Shown piece by piece: positions 1-6,027 of a stretch of 7,877 nucleotides of DNA. Under the pieces are notes generated by a model, which saw only the letters and a program-made list of their open reading frames with translations, was not told where the DNA came from and did not search any database. The position numbers were made by a program, and so were the translations under genes. Source of the stretch: an uncultured Burkholderiales bacterium (lineage in GTDB: Bacteria > Pseudomonadota > Gammaproteobacteria > Burkholderiales > Burkholderiaceae_C); assembly GCA_903953985.1 (NCBI GenBank), contig CAJBLW010000067.1:1-7877 (forward strand). The letters run 5' to 3'. Numbering within the stretch: the first letter of the stretch is position 1; each line of letters starts with the position of its first letter.

Positions 1-21
1 CCTGATCAGGAAGCTGCTGAC

Positions 22-705
22 ATGACCGATTCTCAAGTTCAACGCCTGCGCCGCCTGGATGTGTGCGCCGTCTCTGACGCCCTCGACAAACTGCAACTGA
101 GCGGTGTGGTGACCGGTTTGCCCCAGCGCAGCAGCGCCCCCGGTGGGGTCAGCCGCATCGCGGGCCGCGCCGTGACCATGAAGGTGGGCCCTGGCACTGC
201 GCCGCCCGGCCCACCCAAGCACCTGGGCTGCACCGCCATCGAAGCCTCGGGTGCCGACAACGTGATCGTGGTCGAGCAGCGCTCGGGCGTGGAAGCCGGT
301 TGCTGGGGCGGTCTGCTCACGCTGGGTGCCAAGGTGCGCGGCGTGGCAGGTGTAGTGGCCGACGGCCCGCTGCGCGATGTGGACGAAGCCATCGCCTACG
401 AGTTTCCGATTTACAGCCGCAGCCTGACCTCGCGCACCGCCCGCACCCGGGTGGTGGAGCTGGGCACGCAGGTGCCGGTGACCATTGGCGCTGCGGTGGG
501 CGGCGAGGTGGTGGTGAACCCTGGCGACTACGTGCTGGCCGACCGCAGCGCGGTGATCTTCATTTCACCCGAGAACATCGAGCGCGTGCTGCAAGCCGCC
601 GAGATGATCGTGGCCAAAGAAGCGGCCATGGCCAAAGCCATTTTGTCGGGCATCCCCATTGGCGAGGTCATGGGGGGCAATTACGAACACATGCTGGAGA
701 ACTGA
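22..705 (+). CDS. RraA / HMG-CHA aldolase superfamily protein, copy 1 of 3
   Basis: This is a 227-residue cytoplasmic protein of the RraA-like fold (4-hydroxy-4-methyl-2-oxoglutarate / 4-carboxy-4-hydroxy-2-oxoadipate aldolases and relatives). Family landmarks are SDALDKL at 18-24, the WGGLLT turn at 95-100, the active-site signature LRDVDE at 117-122 and the PGD...AD strand at 167-174. Within the signature, Arg118 and Asp119 are the expected substrate and metal residues and Glu122 completes the R-D-X2-E/D motif, so the catalytic set looks complete. Characterised members are divalent-metal class II aldolases that release pyruvate and often decarboxylate oxaloacetate; others bind RNase E. The exact substrate cannot be read here. 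ATG 22 is chosen because AGGAAG lies at 8-13. The frame is open to the window edge, so a longer N-terminus is not excluded. It is the first visible gene of a three-paralog operon; the next gene starts 2 bases after its stop. Confidence 0.93.
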   Translation: MTDSQVQRLRRLDVCAVSDALDKLQLSGVVTGLPQRSSAPGGVSRIAGRAVTMKVGPGTAPPGPPKHLGCTAIEASGADNVIVVEQRSGVEAGCWGGLLTLGAKVRGVAGVVADGPLRDVDEAIAYEFPIYSRSLTSRTARTRVVELGTQVPVTIGAAVGGEVVVNPGDYVLADRSAVIFISPENIERVLQAAEMIVAKEAAMAKAILSGIPIGEVMGGNYEHMLEN

Positions 706-707
706 AC

Positions 708-1370
708 ATGACGACACAAGACAACAACGTCGACCGCGCTGCGAAACTCGACACCGCCACCTTGTCGGATGCGCTGGACAAACTGGGCATCATCGGCCAG
801 TGCTACAAGATCAAGCCGCGTGACACCGACTTTCGCATGGCCGGGCGAGCCTGGACGCTCAAATACGGCCCGGCCGGCAAGCCCTGCGGCACGGTGGGTG
901 ACTACATCGACGATGTGGCCCCGGGCAGCGTGATCGTGCTGGACAACAACGGCCGCGACGACTGCACCGTTTGGGGTGACATCCTGACCGAGATCGCGCA
1001 CCGCCGGGGCATCGCAGGCACTGTGATCAACGGCATCAACCGCGACACGCACCTGTGCCTGTCGCTGGGTTATCCGATTTTTTCCAAAGACAGCTGGATG
1101 CGCACCGGCAAAGACCGTGTGCAGGTCGAAGCCACCGGCATTCCGGTCAACATCGGTGAGGCCCGCGTGGCCCCCGGCGACATCCTCAAGGGCGACACCG
1201 ACGGTGTGGTGGTGATCCCCAAAGAACATGAAGACGAAGTGCTCAAAGTGGCCGAAGAGATCGAAGCGGCAGAAAACCAGATCCGCGCCGCCGCACGCAG
1301 CGGCATGCGCCTCGATGAAGCGCGCCAACAGTTCAAATACCACCAGCTGCAAACCCGGAGCGAGAAATGA
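708..1370 (+). CDS. RraA / HMG-CHA aldolase superfamily protein, copy 2 of 3
   Basis: This 220-residue protein has the same fold as its upstream neighbour but is clearly diverged from it. Landmarks are SDALDKLGIIGQ at 20-31, AGRAWTLKYGP at 45-55, WGDILTEIA at 89-97, the active-site pair Arg112-Asp113, and PGD...DTDGVVVIP at 157-171. After the Arg-Asp pair the sequence runs T-H-L, so the acidic residue expected at +3 from Asp is Leu116. This suggests altered chemistry, or a partner subunit that depends on its neighbours. The C-terminus is a charged helix (about 173-220). ATG 708 is supported by GGAG at 696-699, 8 bases upstream, and by the 2-base gap from the preceding stop. Its end overlaps the next start (ATGA, 1367-1370), implying translational coupling. 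The frame is open well upstream of 708, but that part runs over copy 1 and carries no family motif. Substrate unknown. Confidence 0.92.
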   Translation: MTTQDNNVDRAAKLDTATLSDALDKLGIIGQCYKIKPRDTDFRMAGRAWTLKYGPAGKPCGTVGDYIDDVAPGSVIVLDNNGRDDCTVWGDILTEIAHRRGIAGTVINGINRDTHLCLSLGYPIFSKDSWMRTGKDRVQVEATGIPVNIGEARVAPGDILKGDTDGVVVIPKEHEDEVLKVAEEIEAAENQIRAAARSGMRLDEARQQFKYHQLQTRSEK

Positions 1371-2032
1371 ACAAAGTCAACCCGGCGCTGACCACCCGCA
1401 CCGACGTGCCGCGCCTGAGCGCTGAGCTGATCGCACAGGCGCGCACCTTGCCCACGGCCACTTTGCATGAGGCGGGCAAAAAAATCGGCGCACTGCCCTC
1501 GGCCATCAAGCCGGTCTCTGGCGCGTTCAAGACCTGCGGACAGGCGCTCACCGTGCATTCGCCTGGCGGCGACAACCTCTGGCTGCACCGGGCGCTGGCG
1601 ATTTCGCAGCCGGGTGATGTGATGGTGGTGTTTGCCAACGGCGCTTACGAACACGGTTACTGGGGCGAGATCATGGGCACCATGGCGCAGACCCGGGGCT
1701 TGGCCGGTTTGGTGATCGACGCTTGCGTGCGCGACGGCGCGCTGATTGCGCAGATGGGCTTTCCGGTGTTCTCGCGCGGCCTGTGCATCCGCGGCACGGG
1801 CAAAGATTTTGGGGCCACCGGCTGGATCAACCACCCGGTGATGATTGGTGAGATCACCGTGCACGCGGGTGATCTGGTGGTGGGTGACGGTGATGGCGTG
1901 GTGGTGATCCCGCAAGCCAAAGCGGCTGAAGTGGTGGCCGCTGGCGTGCGCCGCGAACAGGAAGAATCCGACATCTGCCAACGTCTGCAAGCCGGGGAGA
2001 CCACCATGGCGGTGTATGGGTGGGACCATTGA
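1367..2032 (+). CDS. RraA-family protein, 4-carboxy-4-hydroxy-2-oxoadipate aldolase / oxaloacetate decarboxylase-like, copy 3 of 3
   Basis: This 221-residue protein is the copy that most resembles the LigK/GalC-type CHA aldolases of protocatechuate 4,5-cleavage and gallate pathways. The resemblance lies in YWGEIMGT at 98-105, CVRDGALIAQMGFPVFSRGL at 120-139, IRGTGKDFGATGW at 141-153, and GDGDGVVVIP at 173-182. Arg122 and Asp123 fill the catalytic pair. The following residues are Gly-Ala-Leu, so the usual acidic residue is Leu126, as in copy 2. In the family the enzyme cleaves a 4-hydroxy-2-oxo acid to pyruvate plus a second 2-oxo acid, or decarboxylates oxaloacetate, with Mg2+ or Mn2+. Which of these applies here is inference. 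GGAG at 1357-1360 precedes ATG 1367 by 6 bases, and the start overlaps the stop of copy 2. No other aromatic-degradation gene is visible, so the pathway assignment is weak. Confidence 0.92.
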   Translation: MNKVNPALTTRTDVPRLSAELIAQARTLPTATLHEAGKKIGALPSAIKPVSGAFKTCGQALTVHSPGGDNLWLHRALAISQPGDVMVVFANGAYEHGYWGEIMGTMAQTRGLAGLVIDACVRDGALIAQMGFPVFSRGLCIRGTGKDFGATGWINHPVMIGEITVHAGDLVVGDGDGVVVIPQAKAAEVVAAGVRREQEESDICQRLQAGETTMAVYGWDH

Positions 2033-2103
2033 TTTGTTAAATTACCCTGCGTCGCCGGACTTGCGCAGCGGGTACGGCTTTATTTTTCAAACTCTTTTGC
2101 CAC
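2033..2103. other. intergenic gap after the aldolase operon
   Basis: This 71-base gap separates the three-aldolase run from the crotonase-family gene. It holds an imperfect hairpin: CTGCG at 2047-2051 pairs with CGCAG at 2064-2068, and one bulged base allows further C-G pairs outside. A T-rich stretch (about 2079-2087) follows some 10 bases later. That could be a weak terminator for the aldolase operon, but the distance and the bulge make it unconvincing. I find no good -35/-10 pair and no Shine-Dalgarno sequence before ATG 2104. Confidence 0.3.
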
Positions 2104-2893
2104 ATGACTGAATTGCCCGCTTTTCCCTCTGCCCCTGTCCTTCACATCGAAGGCGGTGTGGCCACCATCACCCTGAACCGCCCGGCCCAGCGCAATCGAC
2201 TGGAAAACGGTGACCTCAGGGCTTTGTTGGCGCACTTTGAGGCTGTGAACCTCGACCCCGAGGTGCGCGTGATGGTGCTGACGGCCAACACGGCAGGGCA
2301 GCCCCGGCCGGTGTTTTGCGCGGGCTTCGACATCGGCGGCTTTGACGAGTCCGGGCATGGTGCGCCCCTGTTTGAAGAAATTCCCGATGCCCTGGCAGCC
2401 ATGCGTCCCGTGACCCTTTGCGGGTTGAACGGCAGCGTGTACGGCGGCGCGACCGATGTGGTGTTGGCTTGCGACCTGCGCATTGGATTGCAAGGCATCG
2501 AGTGGCGCATGCCTGCCACCGCGTTGGGTTTGCACTATTACCCCAGCGGCTTGCAGCGTTATGTCAGCCGTTTCGGTCTGGCCGCCACCAAAAGGGCTTT
2601 TTTGACGGCGCGGCCTTTTACCGACCGGCAACTCGATGCCTTGGGCCTGTTCGAGGCCCTGGTTGGCCCTGGCGACTGGGCAGCCACCCAGCAGGCCTTG
2701 GTGCGCGACCTTTTGGCGCTGGCCCCCCCTGGCCTTGCAAGACACCAAGCAATCGATCCGGGAAATTGAGGCCGGACTGGGGGACGTGACCCGCATGCGA
2801 GAGCGCGCAGAGCGCGCCAGCCAAAGTGCCGACTTTGCCGAAGGCCGGGCGGCCTTTGCCCAGCGCCGCACGCCGGTCTTTACCGGGCGCTGA
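2104..2893 (+). pseudogene. enoyl-CoA hydratase/isomerase (crotonase) family gene, frameshifted at a C7 run
   Basis: As read, translation stops at 2769 after 221 residues, with an unrelated tail from about residue 209. Removing one C from the run at 2723-2729 joins it to the frame ending at 2893 and gives 262 residues, the usual crotonase length. The restored tail is typical of the family (ALQDTKQSI, then DFAEGRAAFAQRRTPVFTGR). Visible motifs: CAGFD at 72-76 (first oxyanion-hole strand), NGSVYGGATD at 109-118 (second oxyanion-hole loop) and MPATALGL at 136-143. At the two catalytic Glu positions of classical hydratases I see Asp118 and Ala138, so simple hydration of enoyl-CoA is doubtful; an isomerase, hydrolase or lyase role on an acyl-CoA is possible. 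No clear Shine-Dalgarno precedes ATG 2104. The rest of the frame is clean, which argues for a sequencing error or a very recent mutation rather than an old pseudogene. An adjacent hairpin follows the restored stop. Confidence 0.85.
2723..2729 (+). other. homopolymer C7 frameshift site
   Basis: Seven consecutive C are read as GCC-CCC-CCT in the upstream frame. With six C the reading becomes GCC-CCC-CTG-GCC-TTG-CAA-GAC and runs on into the conserved crotonase C-terminus. The run is the most economical place for the one-base insertion. C runs are prone to base-calling error and to polymerase slippage, and CCC-C/CCC-U is also a known +1 slippage context for proline tRNAs. The sequence alone cannot separate these causes. 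Confidence 0.8.
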
Positions 2894-2895
2894 AC

Positions 2896-2922
2896 CGCAG
2901 GCGCACCTGCACCGGGCCTGCG
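2896..2922 (+). terminator. possible hairpin after the crotonase gene
   Basis: CGCAGGC at 2896-2902 and GCCTGCG at 2916-2922 form a perfect 7-bp GC stem around a 13-base loop. The stem starts 2 bases after the restored stop of the crotonase gene. No T-tract follows, so it is not a classical intrinsic terminator; it may stabilise the mRNA 3' end or act with Rho. Its position fits the gene ending at 2893 and not at 2769. Confidence 0.3.
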
Positions 2923-3028
2923 CCCGTGCCCATGCTGCCCTTTCATGCCTGTGCGCCGTGCTATCAAGTTGGGCGCTTTGCGACCGATACAGTCTGTGGA
3001 ATGTCTTTTTTCTGTGGACGGGCGCGCA

Positions 3029-4255
3029 ATGAGAACACGTGTTGGCTGGGTTGGTTTGCTGTGGCTGTGTGCTGTGCCTTCGGCATGGGCGGGCCAGTAC
3101 GTGCTGCAGGCCGGACAGACCCAGACCGTGCCAGTGGCTGCGCGGGTGGTCAATGGCGAGACCCGCTGCAATTTGCGCATCAGCGTGCCCGGTCAGGCCG
3201 ATGTGGAACGTGTGGTGCAAGCCCCATTTTTTGACACGGCCATGGCCATCACACCCCTGAATGAAGAGTCCGTCACGGTGCGTTGGCAAGGCCAAGCCCG
3301 TCGCATCAATGACCAGGTGGTCAATGGCTGCCCCACGCAAGGCGAAACCCGCTTCAAGGTGGTCAGCAGCAACGCCTTGACCCGGGCCGTGTGGGCCGGC
3401 ATGCAGGCGCAATTGGCGCCTGCCAAGGCCGAGTGCGTGCGTACCGCGTTCGAGTTGGACCGGGTGCGGCCTGAGTGGTTTGACTTCAATGATCCGCAGC
3501 CCAGTGGTGAGGACGCCAGAATTAACCGGGCTTTTGACCAATGCGAGGCTTTTTTGGCTCGGCCCAAAGCCTGGGGCACGCAGAGCCCGCAAAGCCATGC
3601 CTGCACTGTGGCGGGCGTCAAAACCCGGTGTGAAGGCTTTTTCTCGGTCAGCGAGAACGGCAAGGTGAAGACGATTTCGCGCGAAGCGGCCATCCAAATG
3701 CAATTACAAAATTTGCCCTGGAGTTCCGGGGTGCGTGAGATCGCATCGGTCAGAACCTCGCGCATCCAGCAGGAAAAAGACCGCGTTGCCCGAGAGGCCG
3801 CTGAAGATGCGGCCAAATTGCAGATCATCAAAGACGCCCGGCTGAAGGCCGAGCAACAAGCCCAAGAGGCCAAGGCGGCTGAGCAACGTGCGTTGCAAGA
3901 CAAGATCGCTGCCTTGAAGGTGCAAATTGCCGAAGAAAAAGCGCTGGCCGCGCAAGAGAAAAATTGGGTCTTCAAGCAGATCGACAAGATCAAGGGCGTG
4001 CCAGCGCCCGATGCCAAGCCGCAAGAAACGCCCCAACCCGCCAGTCCGGCTGCGCCTGCGGCACCGGGTTCCGTGCCGCCTGCAGCGGCTCCAGCAGTGC
4101 AAGCAGCACCCGCAGCAACCGCGGCAGTGGCGCCTGCTGCTGTACCAGCCCAGGCGACCCCAACGGCACCGCCGCCGGCTTTGGCGCCCACAGCGCCAGC
4201 CGCTCCGGTCCCCAACCCGGCAGCCAGGTCCTTGCCACCCCTGCCGCCGACCTGA
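3029..4255 (+). CDS. secreted coiled-coil protein with Ala/Pro-rich tail, unknown function
   Basis: I do not recognise this family. From ATG 3029 the protein has 408 residues. It opens with a clear signal peptide: basic MRTR, a hydrophobic core at 6-16, and likely cleavage after AWA at 19-21. A weak ribosome site (GGACGG, about 3016-3021) precedes it. An ATG at 2945 is in frame but would place 28 extra residues before the signal peptide, so it is rejected. The exported domain (22-240) has six cysteines (47, 101, 136, 172, 192, 201), which could form three disulfides in the periplasm. Residues about 246-322 are a charged Ala/Glu/Lys/Gln-rich coiled coil. Residues 324-408 are almost entirely Ala and Pro with a few Gln, Thr and Val, likely an extended wall- or envelope-spanning tail. 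Neighbours give no functional clue, and it is set off by gaps on both sides. Confidence 0.85.
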   Translation: MRTRVGWVGLLWLCAVPSAWAGQYVLQAGQTQTVPVAARVVNGETRCNLRISVPGQADVERVVQAPFFDTAMAITPLNEESVTVRWQGQARRINDQVVNGCPTQGETRFKVVSSNALTRAVWAGMQAQLAPAKAECVRTAFELDRVRPEWFDFNDPQPSGEDARINRAFDQCEAFLARPKAWGTQSPQSHACTVAGVKTRCEGFFSVSENGKVKTISREAAIQMQLQNLPWSSGVREIASVRTSRIQQEKDRVAREAAEDAAKLQIIKDARLKAEQQAQEAKAAEQRALQDKIAALKVQIAEEKALAAQEKNWVFKQIDKIKGVPAPDAKPQETPQPASPAAPAAPGSVPPAAAPAVQAAPAATAAVAPAAVPAQATPTAPPPALAPTAPAAPVPNPAARSLPPLPPT

Positions 4256-4354
4256 ATGGGGGAGCAGGTCTGTGCTGGTAACGCAAGCGACCGGCGAGGA
4301 TGCGCATTGCCCCTAAGATGACCGGGTGATTCACCCCTACAAAAGAGCCGCGGT
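4256..4354. other. intergenic region before the transporter gene
   Basis: This 99-base region carries a -10-like TAAGAT at 4314-4319 but no matching -35 box at the usual distance. A 13-base palindrome lies just downstream of it (separate entry). I see no T-tract that would terminate the upstream gene. A promoter for the transporter is plausible here but not proven by the sequence. Confidence 0.3.
4324..4336. promoter_or_regulatory. perfect 13-base palindrome, possible operator
   Basis: GGGTGA and TCACCC flank a single T, giving a perfect 6-bp inverted repeat. It is 5 bases downstream of the -10-like TAAGAT (4314-4319) and 18 bases upstream of ATG 4355. The single-base centre is too small for a good RNA loop, so a DNA-binding site is a better reading than a terminator. 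No regulator is identified. Confidence 0.35.
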
Positions 4355-5302
4355 ATGAAACCGCGCAAGCCTTGGTCCCCATCCCGCCAGTGGTCGCTTG
4401 CGCAGCACCGCAGCAGGCGGGCCTTTGATGCCTGGCCAGCGGCCGTTCGGGGCATGGTCTGGATGGTGTTGGGTGGGCTGCTGTTTTCTTTCCTCAACAC
4501 CATCGCGCGTGCGCTGACGTTGCACCTGGACGTTTACCAAACGCAGTTCTTGCGTTACTTGTTTGGCTTGTTGTTCATCTTGCCTTGGGTTTGGCGTGGT
4601 GGCTGGCGGACTTATATGCCGGTGAACATGGTGGGCCAGTTCTGGCGCGGTGGGGTGCACACGCTGGGGCTGGTATTGTGGTTTACGGCCTTGCCCAAGA
4701 TTCCGCTGGCCGACACAACCGCGATTGGCTTTACCGGTCCGATTTTCATCATGATCGGCGCCGCTTGGTTTTTGGGCGAGCCGATGCGCCGGGACCGCTG
4801 GATCGCCGCCATCATTGGTTTTGCGGGCATGCTGGTGGTGGTCTTGCCCAAGATAACGGGTGAGGGCGGCTGGTTCAACCTCGTCATGCTGGCCGCGTCG
4901 CCCGTGTTTGCGGCATCCTTCCTCATCACCAAAGCCTTGACCCGTTACGAGAAAGCGGGCGTGATTGTGCTGTGGCAAGCCCTGACGGTCACGATTTTGA
5001 GCTTGCCGATGGCGCTGCCCAACTGGCAAGCGCCCACCTTGATGCAGTGGATCGGCTTTGCCGCCACGGGCGTGTTGGGCACGCTGGCCCACTATTGCCT
5101 GACGCGAGCCTTCACGCTGGCCGACATTTCGGCCACCCAGTCGTTGCGCTTTCTGGATCTGGTCTGGGCCTCGATTCTGGGCTGGCTGGTGTTTGGCGAT
5201 CTGCCCAGCCAGTGGACCTGGGTCGGGGCCCTGGTCATCCTGGGTGCCACCGTCTGGATTGCCCGCAGGGAAAGCCGGAGAAAGACCGTCGTGCCCGATT
5301 GA
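4355..5302 (+). CDS. DMT-superfamily (EamA) transporter
   Basis: This is a 315-residue inner-membrane protein with ten predicted helices in two EamA-type halves. Approximate helices are 34-52, 63-80, 98-115, 122-140, 149-165, 173-193, 202-220, 231-251, 262-281 and 287-303. Family signatures are QFLRYLFGLLF at 64-74, IPLADTTAI at 116-124, FLGEPMRRDRW at 139-149 and the second-half counterpart at about 260-282 (ATQSLRFLDLVWASILGWLV). The protein starts with a 30-residue basic cytoplasmic segment, then ends in a basic tail. The family exports or takes up small metabolites such as amino acids or S-adenosylmethionine; the substrate here is not readable. ATG 4355 has only a weak ribosome site (AAAGAG, about 4341-4346). 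A start at residue 34 would still keep all helices. The ATPase gene follows after 35 bases, so co-transcription is possible, but no functional link is shown. Confidence 0.93.
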   Translation: MKPRKPWSPSRQWSLAQHRSRRAFDAWPAAVRGMVWMVLGGLLFSFLNTIARALTLHLDVYQTQFLRYLFGLLFILPWVWRGGWRTYMPVNMVGQFWRGGVHTLGLVLWFTALPKIPLADTTAIGFTGPIFIMIGAAWFLGEPMRRDRWIAAIIGFAGMLVVVLPKITGEGGWFNLVMLAASPVFAASFLITKALTRYEKAGVIVLWQALTVTILSLPMALPNWQAPTLMQWIGFAATGVLGTLAHYCLTRAFTLADISATQSLRFLDLVWASILGWLVFGDLPSQWTWVGALVILGATVWIARRESRRKTVVPD

Positions 5303-5319
5303 CGGGGTATATTGCCCCG
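5303..5319. promoter_or_regulatory. interrupted palindrome around a -10-like TATATT
   Basis: CGGGG at 5303-5307 and CCCCG at 5315-5319 flank the AT-rich heptamer TATATTG. The TATATT at 5308-5313 resembles a -10 box but no -35 is evident upstream. The element begins immediately after the DMT transporter stop and ends 18 bases before the GTG start of the ATPase. It could be a promoter/operator for the ABC genes or a small mRNA hairpin. It does not resemble the AT-rich Zur operator consensus of gamma-proteobacteria. Confidence 0.35.
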
Positions 5320-5337
5320 CTCAACAGGGAGAACTGT

Positions 5338-6027
5338 GTGATCGACATCGAGCCATTGCGCTTTGCCTGGACCCAGGGTGGGCCTGACACACTGCGGCTG
5401 GGCCGCCTGCAGGTGGACCGTGGCCAGACTGTTTTTTTGCACGGACCCAGCGGCTGCGGCAAAAGCACTTTGCTCGGTCTGCTGGCGGGTGTCTTGTCTC
5501 CCCGCCAAGGGCGCGTGTCTTTGTTGGGGCAAGACTGGGCCACTTTGAAGGCCGGCCAGCGCGACGCCTTTCGGGCCGACCATGTGGGCGTGATGTTTCA
5601 GCAGTTCAATTTGCTGCCTTACCTGAGCGTGCTGGACAACGTGACCCTGCCTTGCCGTTTTTCCAAGCTGCGCCGCGAGCGCTGCCAAGCCGCCGGAGGC
5701 CCCGAGGCTGCGGCCCAAAGCTGGTTGCACCGCATGGATTTGCCCGAGGCCCTGTGGAGCCGCCGGGCCGACACCTTGTCGGTGGGCCAGCAGCAGCGCG
5801 TGGCCGCTGCCCGTGCCCTGATGGGTCAGCCTGAATTGATTTTGGCCGACGAGCCCACCTCGGCGCTTGACGCGGCTTTGCGTCAGGGCTTCATGGATTT
5901 GCTGCTGCATGCCGCACGTGACGCGGGCAGCACCTTGGTGTGCGTGAGCCACGACGAGCAGCAAGCCGTGCGCTTTGAGGTGCAATGGTCCTTGCCCGCC
6001 TTGCAACAAGCAGGGGTGAGCGCATGA
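5338..6027 (+). CDS. ABC transporter ATP-binding protein (MacB/LolD-type)
   Basis: This is a 229-residue cytoplasmic ATPase that would power the permease encoded next. Motifs in order: Walker A GPSGCGKST at 36-44, Q-loop FQQFNLLPYLSVLDNV at 87-102, signature LSVGQQQRV at 147-155, Walker B LILADEPTSALD at 167-178 and H-loop VSHD with His205. All catalytic residues are present. The signature reads LSVGQ where LSGGQ is canonical. The start is GTG 5338, supported by AGGGAGAA at 5326-5333; the frame is open further upstream but that part runs antisense-like over the DMT gene without motifs. The stop overlaps the permease ATG (ATGA at 6024-6027), implying coupled translation. The short FtsX-partner layout without its own membrane domain fits the LolD/MacB class. 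With the DUF3299 gene downstream, the complex is likely a zinc- or envelope-related ABC system. Confidence 0.95.
   Translation: MIDIEPLRFAWTQGGPDTLRLGRLQVDRGQTVFLHGPSGCGKSTLLGLLAGVLSPRQGRVSLLGQDWATLKAGQRDAFRADHVGVMFQQFNLLPYLSVLDNVTLPCRFSKLRRERCQAAGGPEAAAQSWLHRMDLPEALWSRRADTLSVGQQQRVAAARALMGQPELILADEPTSALDAALRQGFMDLLLHAARDAGSTLVCVSHDEQQAVRFEVQWSLPALQQAGVSA

Noticed and set aside
300..707. Upstream in-frame extension of the copy 2 reading frame, starting at ATG 300
   Set aside because: It overlaps the whole 3' half of copy 1, is Arg/Gly/His-rich without any family motif, and the start at 708 has a good ribosome site and operon spacing.
2636..2893. Independent small gene at 2636-2893
   Set aside because: From about 2723 it encodes the standard crotonase C-terminus and belongs to the frameshifted gene; the first part is an out-of-frame shadow.
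2945..3028. Earlier ATG (2945) for the secreted protein
   Set aside because: It would bury the signal peptide behind 28 non-hydrophobic residues; ATG 3029 starts exactly at the basic n-region.
2080..3703. Overlapping minus-strand open frames (2080-3180 and 2618-3703)
   Set aside because: Composition is His/Gln/Arg-rich as expected for antisense shadows of GC-rich genes, and the plus strand carries conserved crotonase and signal-peptide features.
4011..4252. Ala/Pro-coding tail of the secreted protein as a DNA tandem repeat or CRISPR-like array
   Set aside because: The repetition is at the amino-acid level only; the DNA shows no regular unit length or spacer pattern.
3193..4503. Long minus-strand open frame of 436 codons opposite the secreted protein and the transporter start
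   Set aside because: It is a mirror of high-GC coding sequence: Ala/Gly/Cys/Ser-rich, no recognisable domain, and it covers two plus-strand genes that have clear signals.
4972..5337. Upstream extension of the ATPase frame into the DMT gene
   Set aside because: It overlaps conserved transporter helices, has no ATPase motif, and GTG 5338 has a strong ribosome site.
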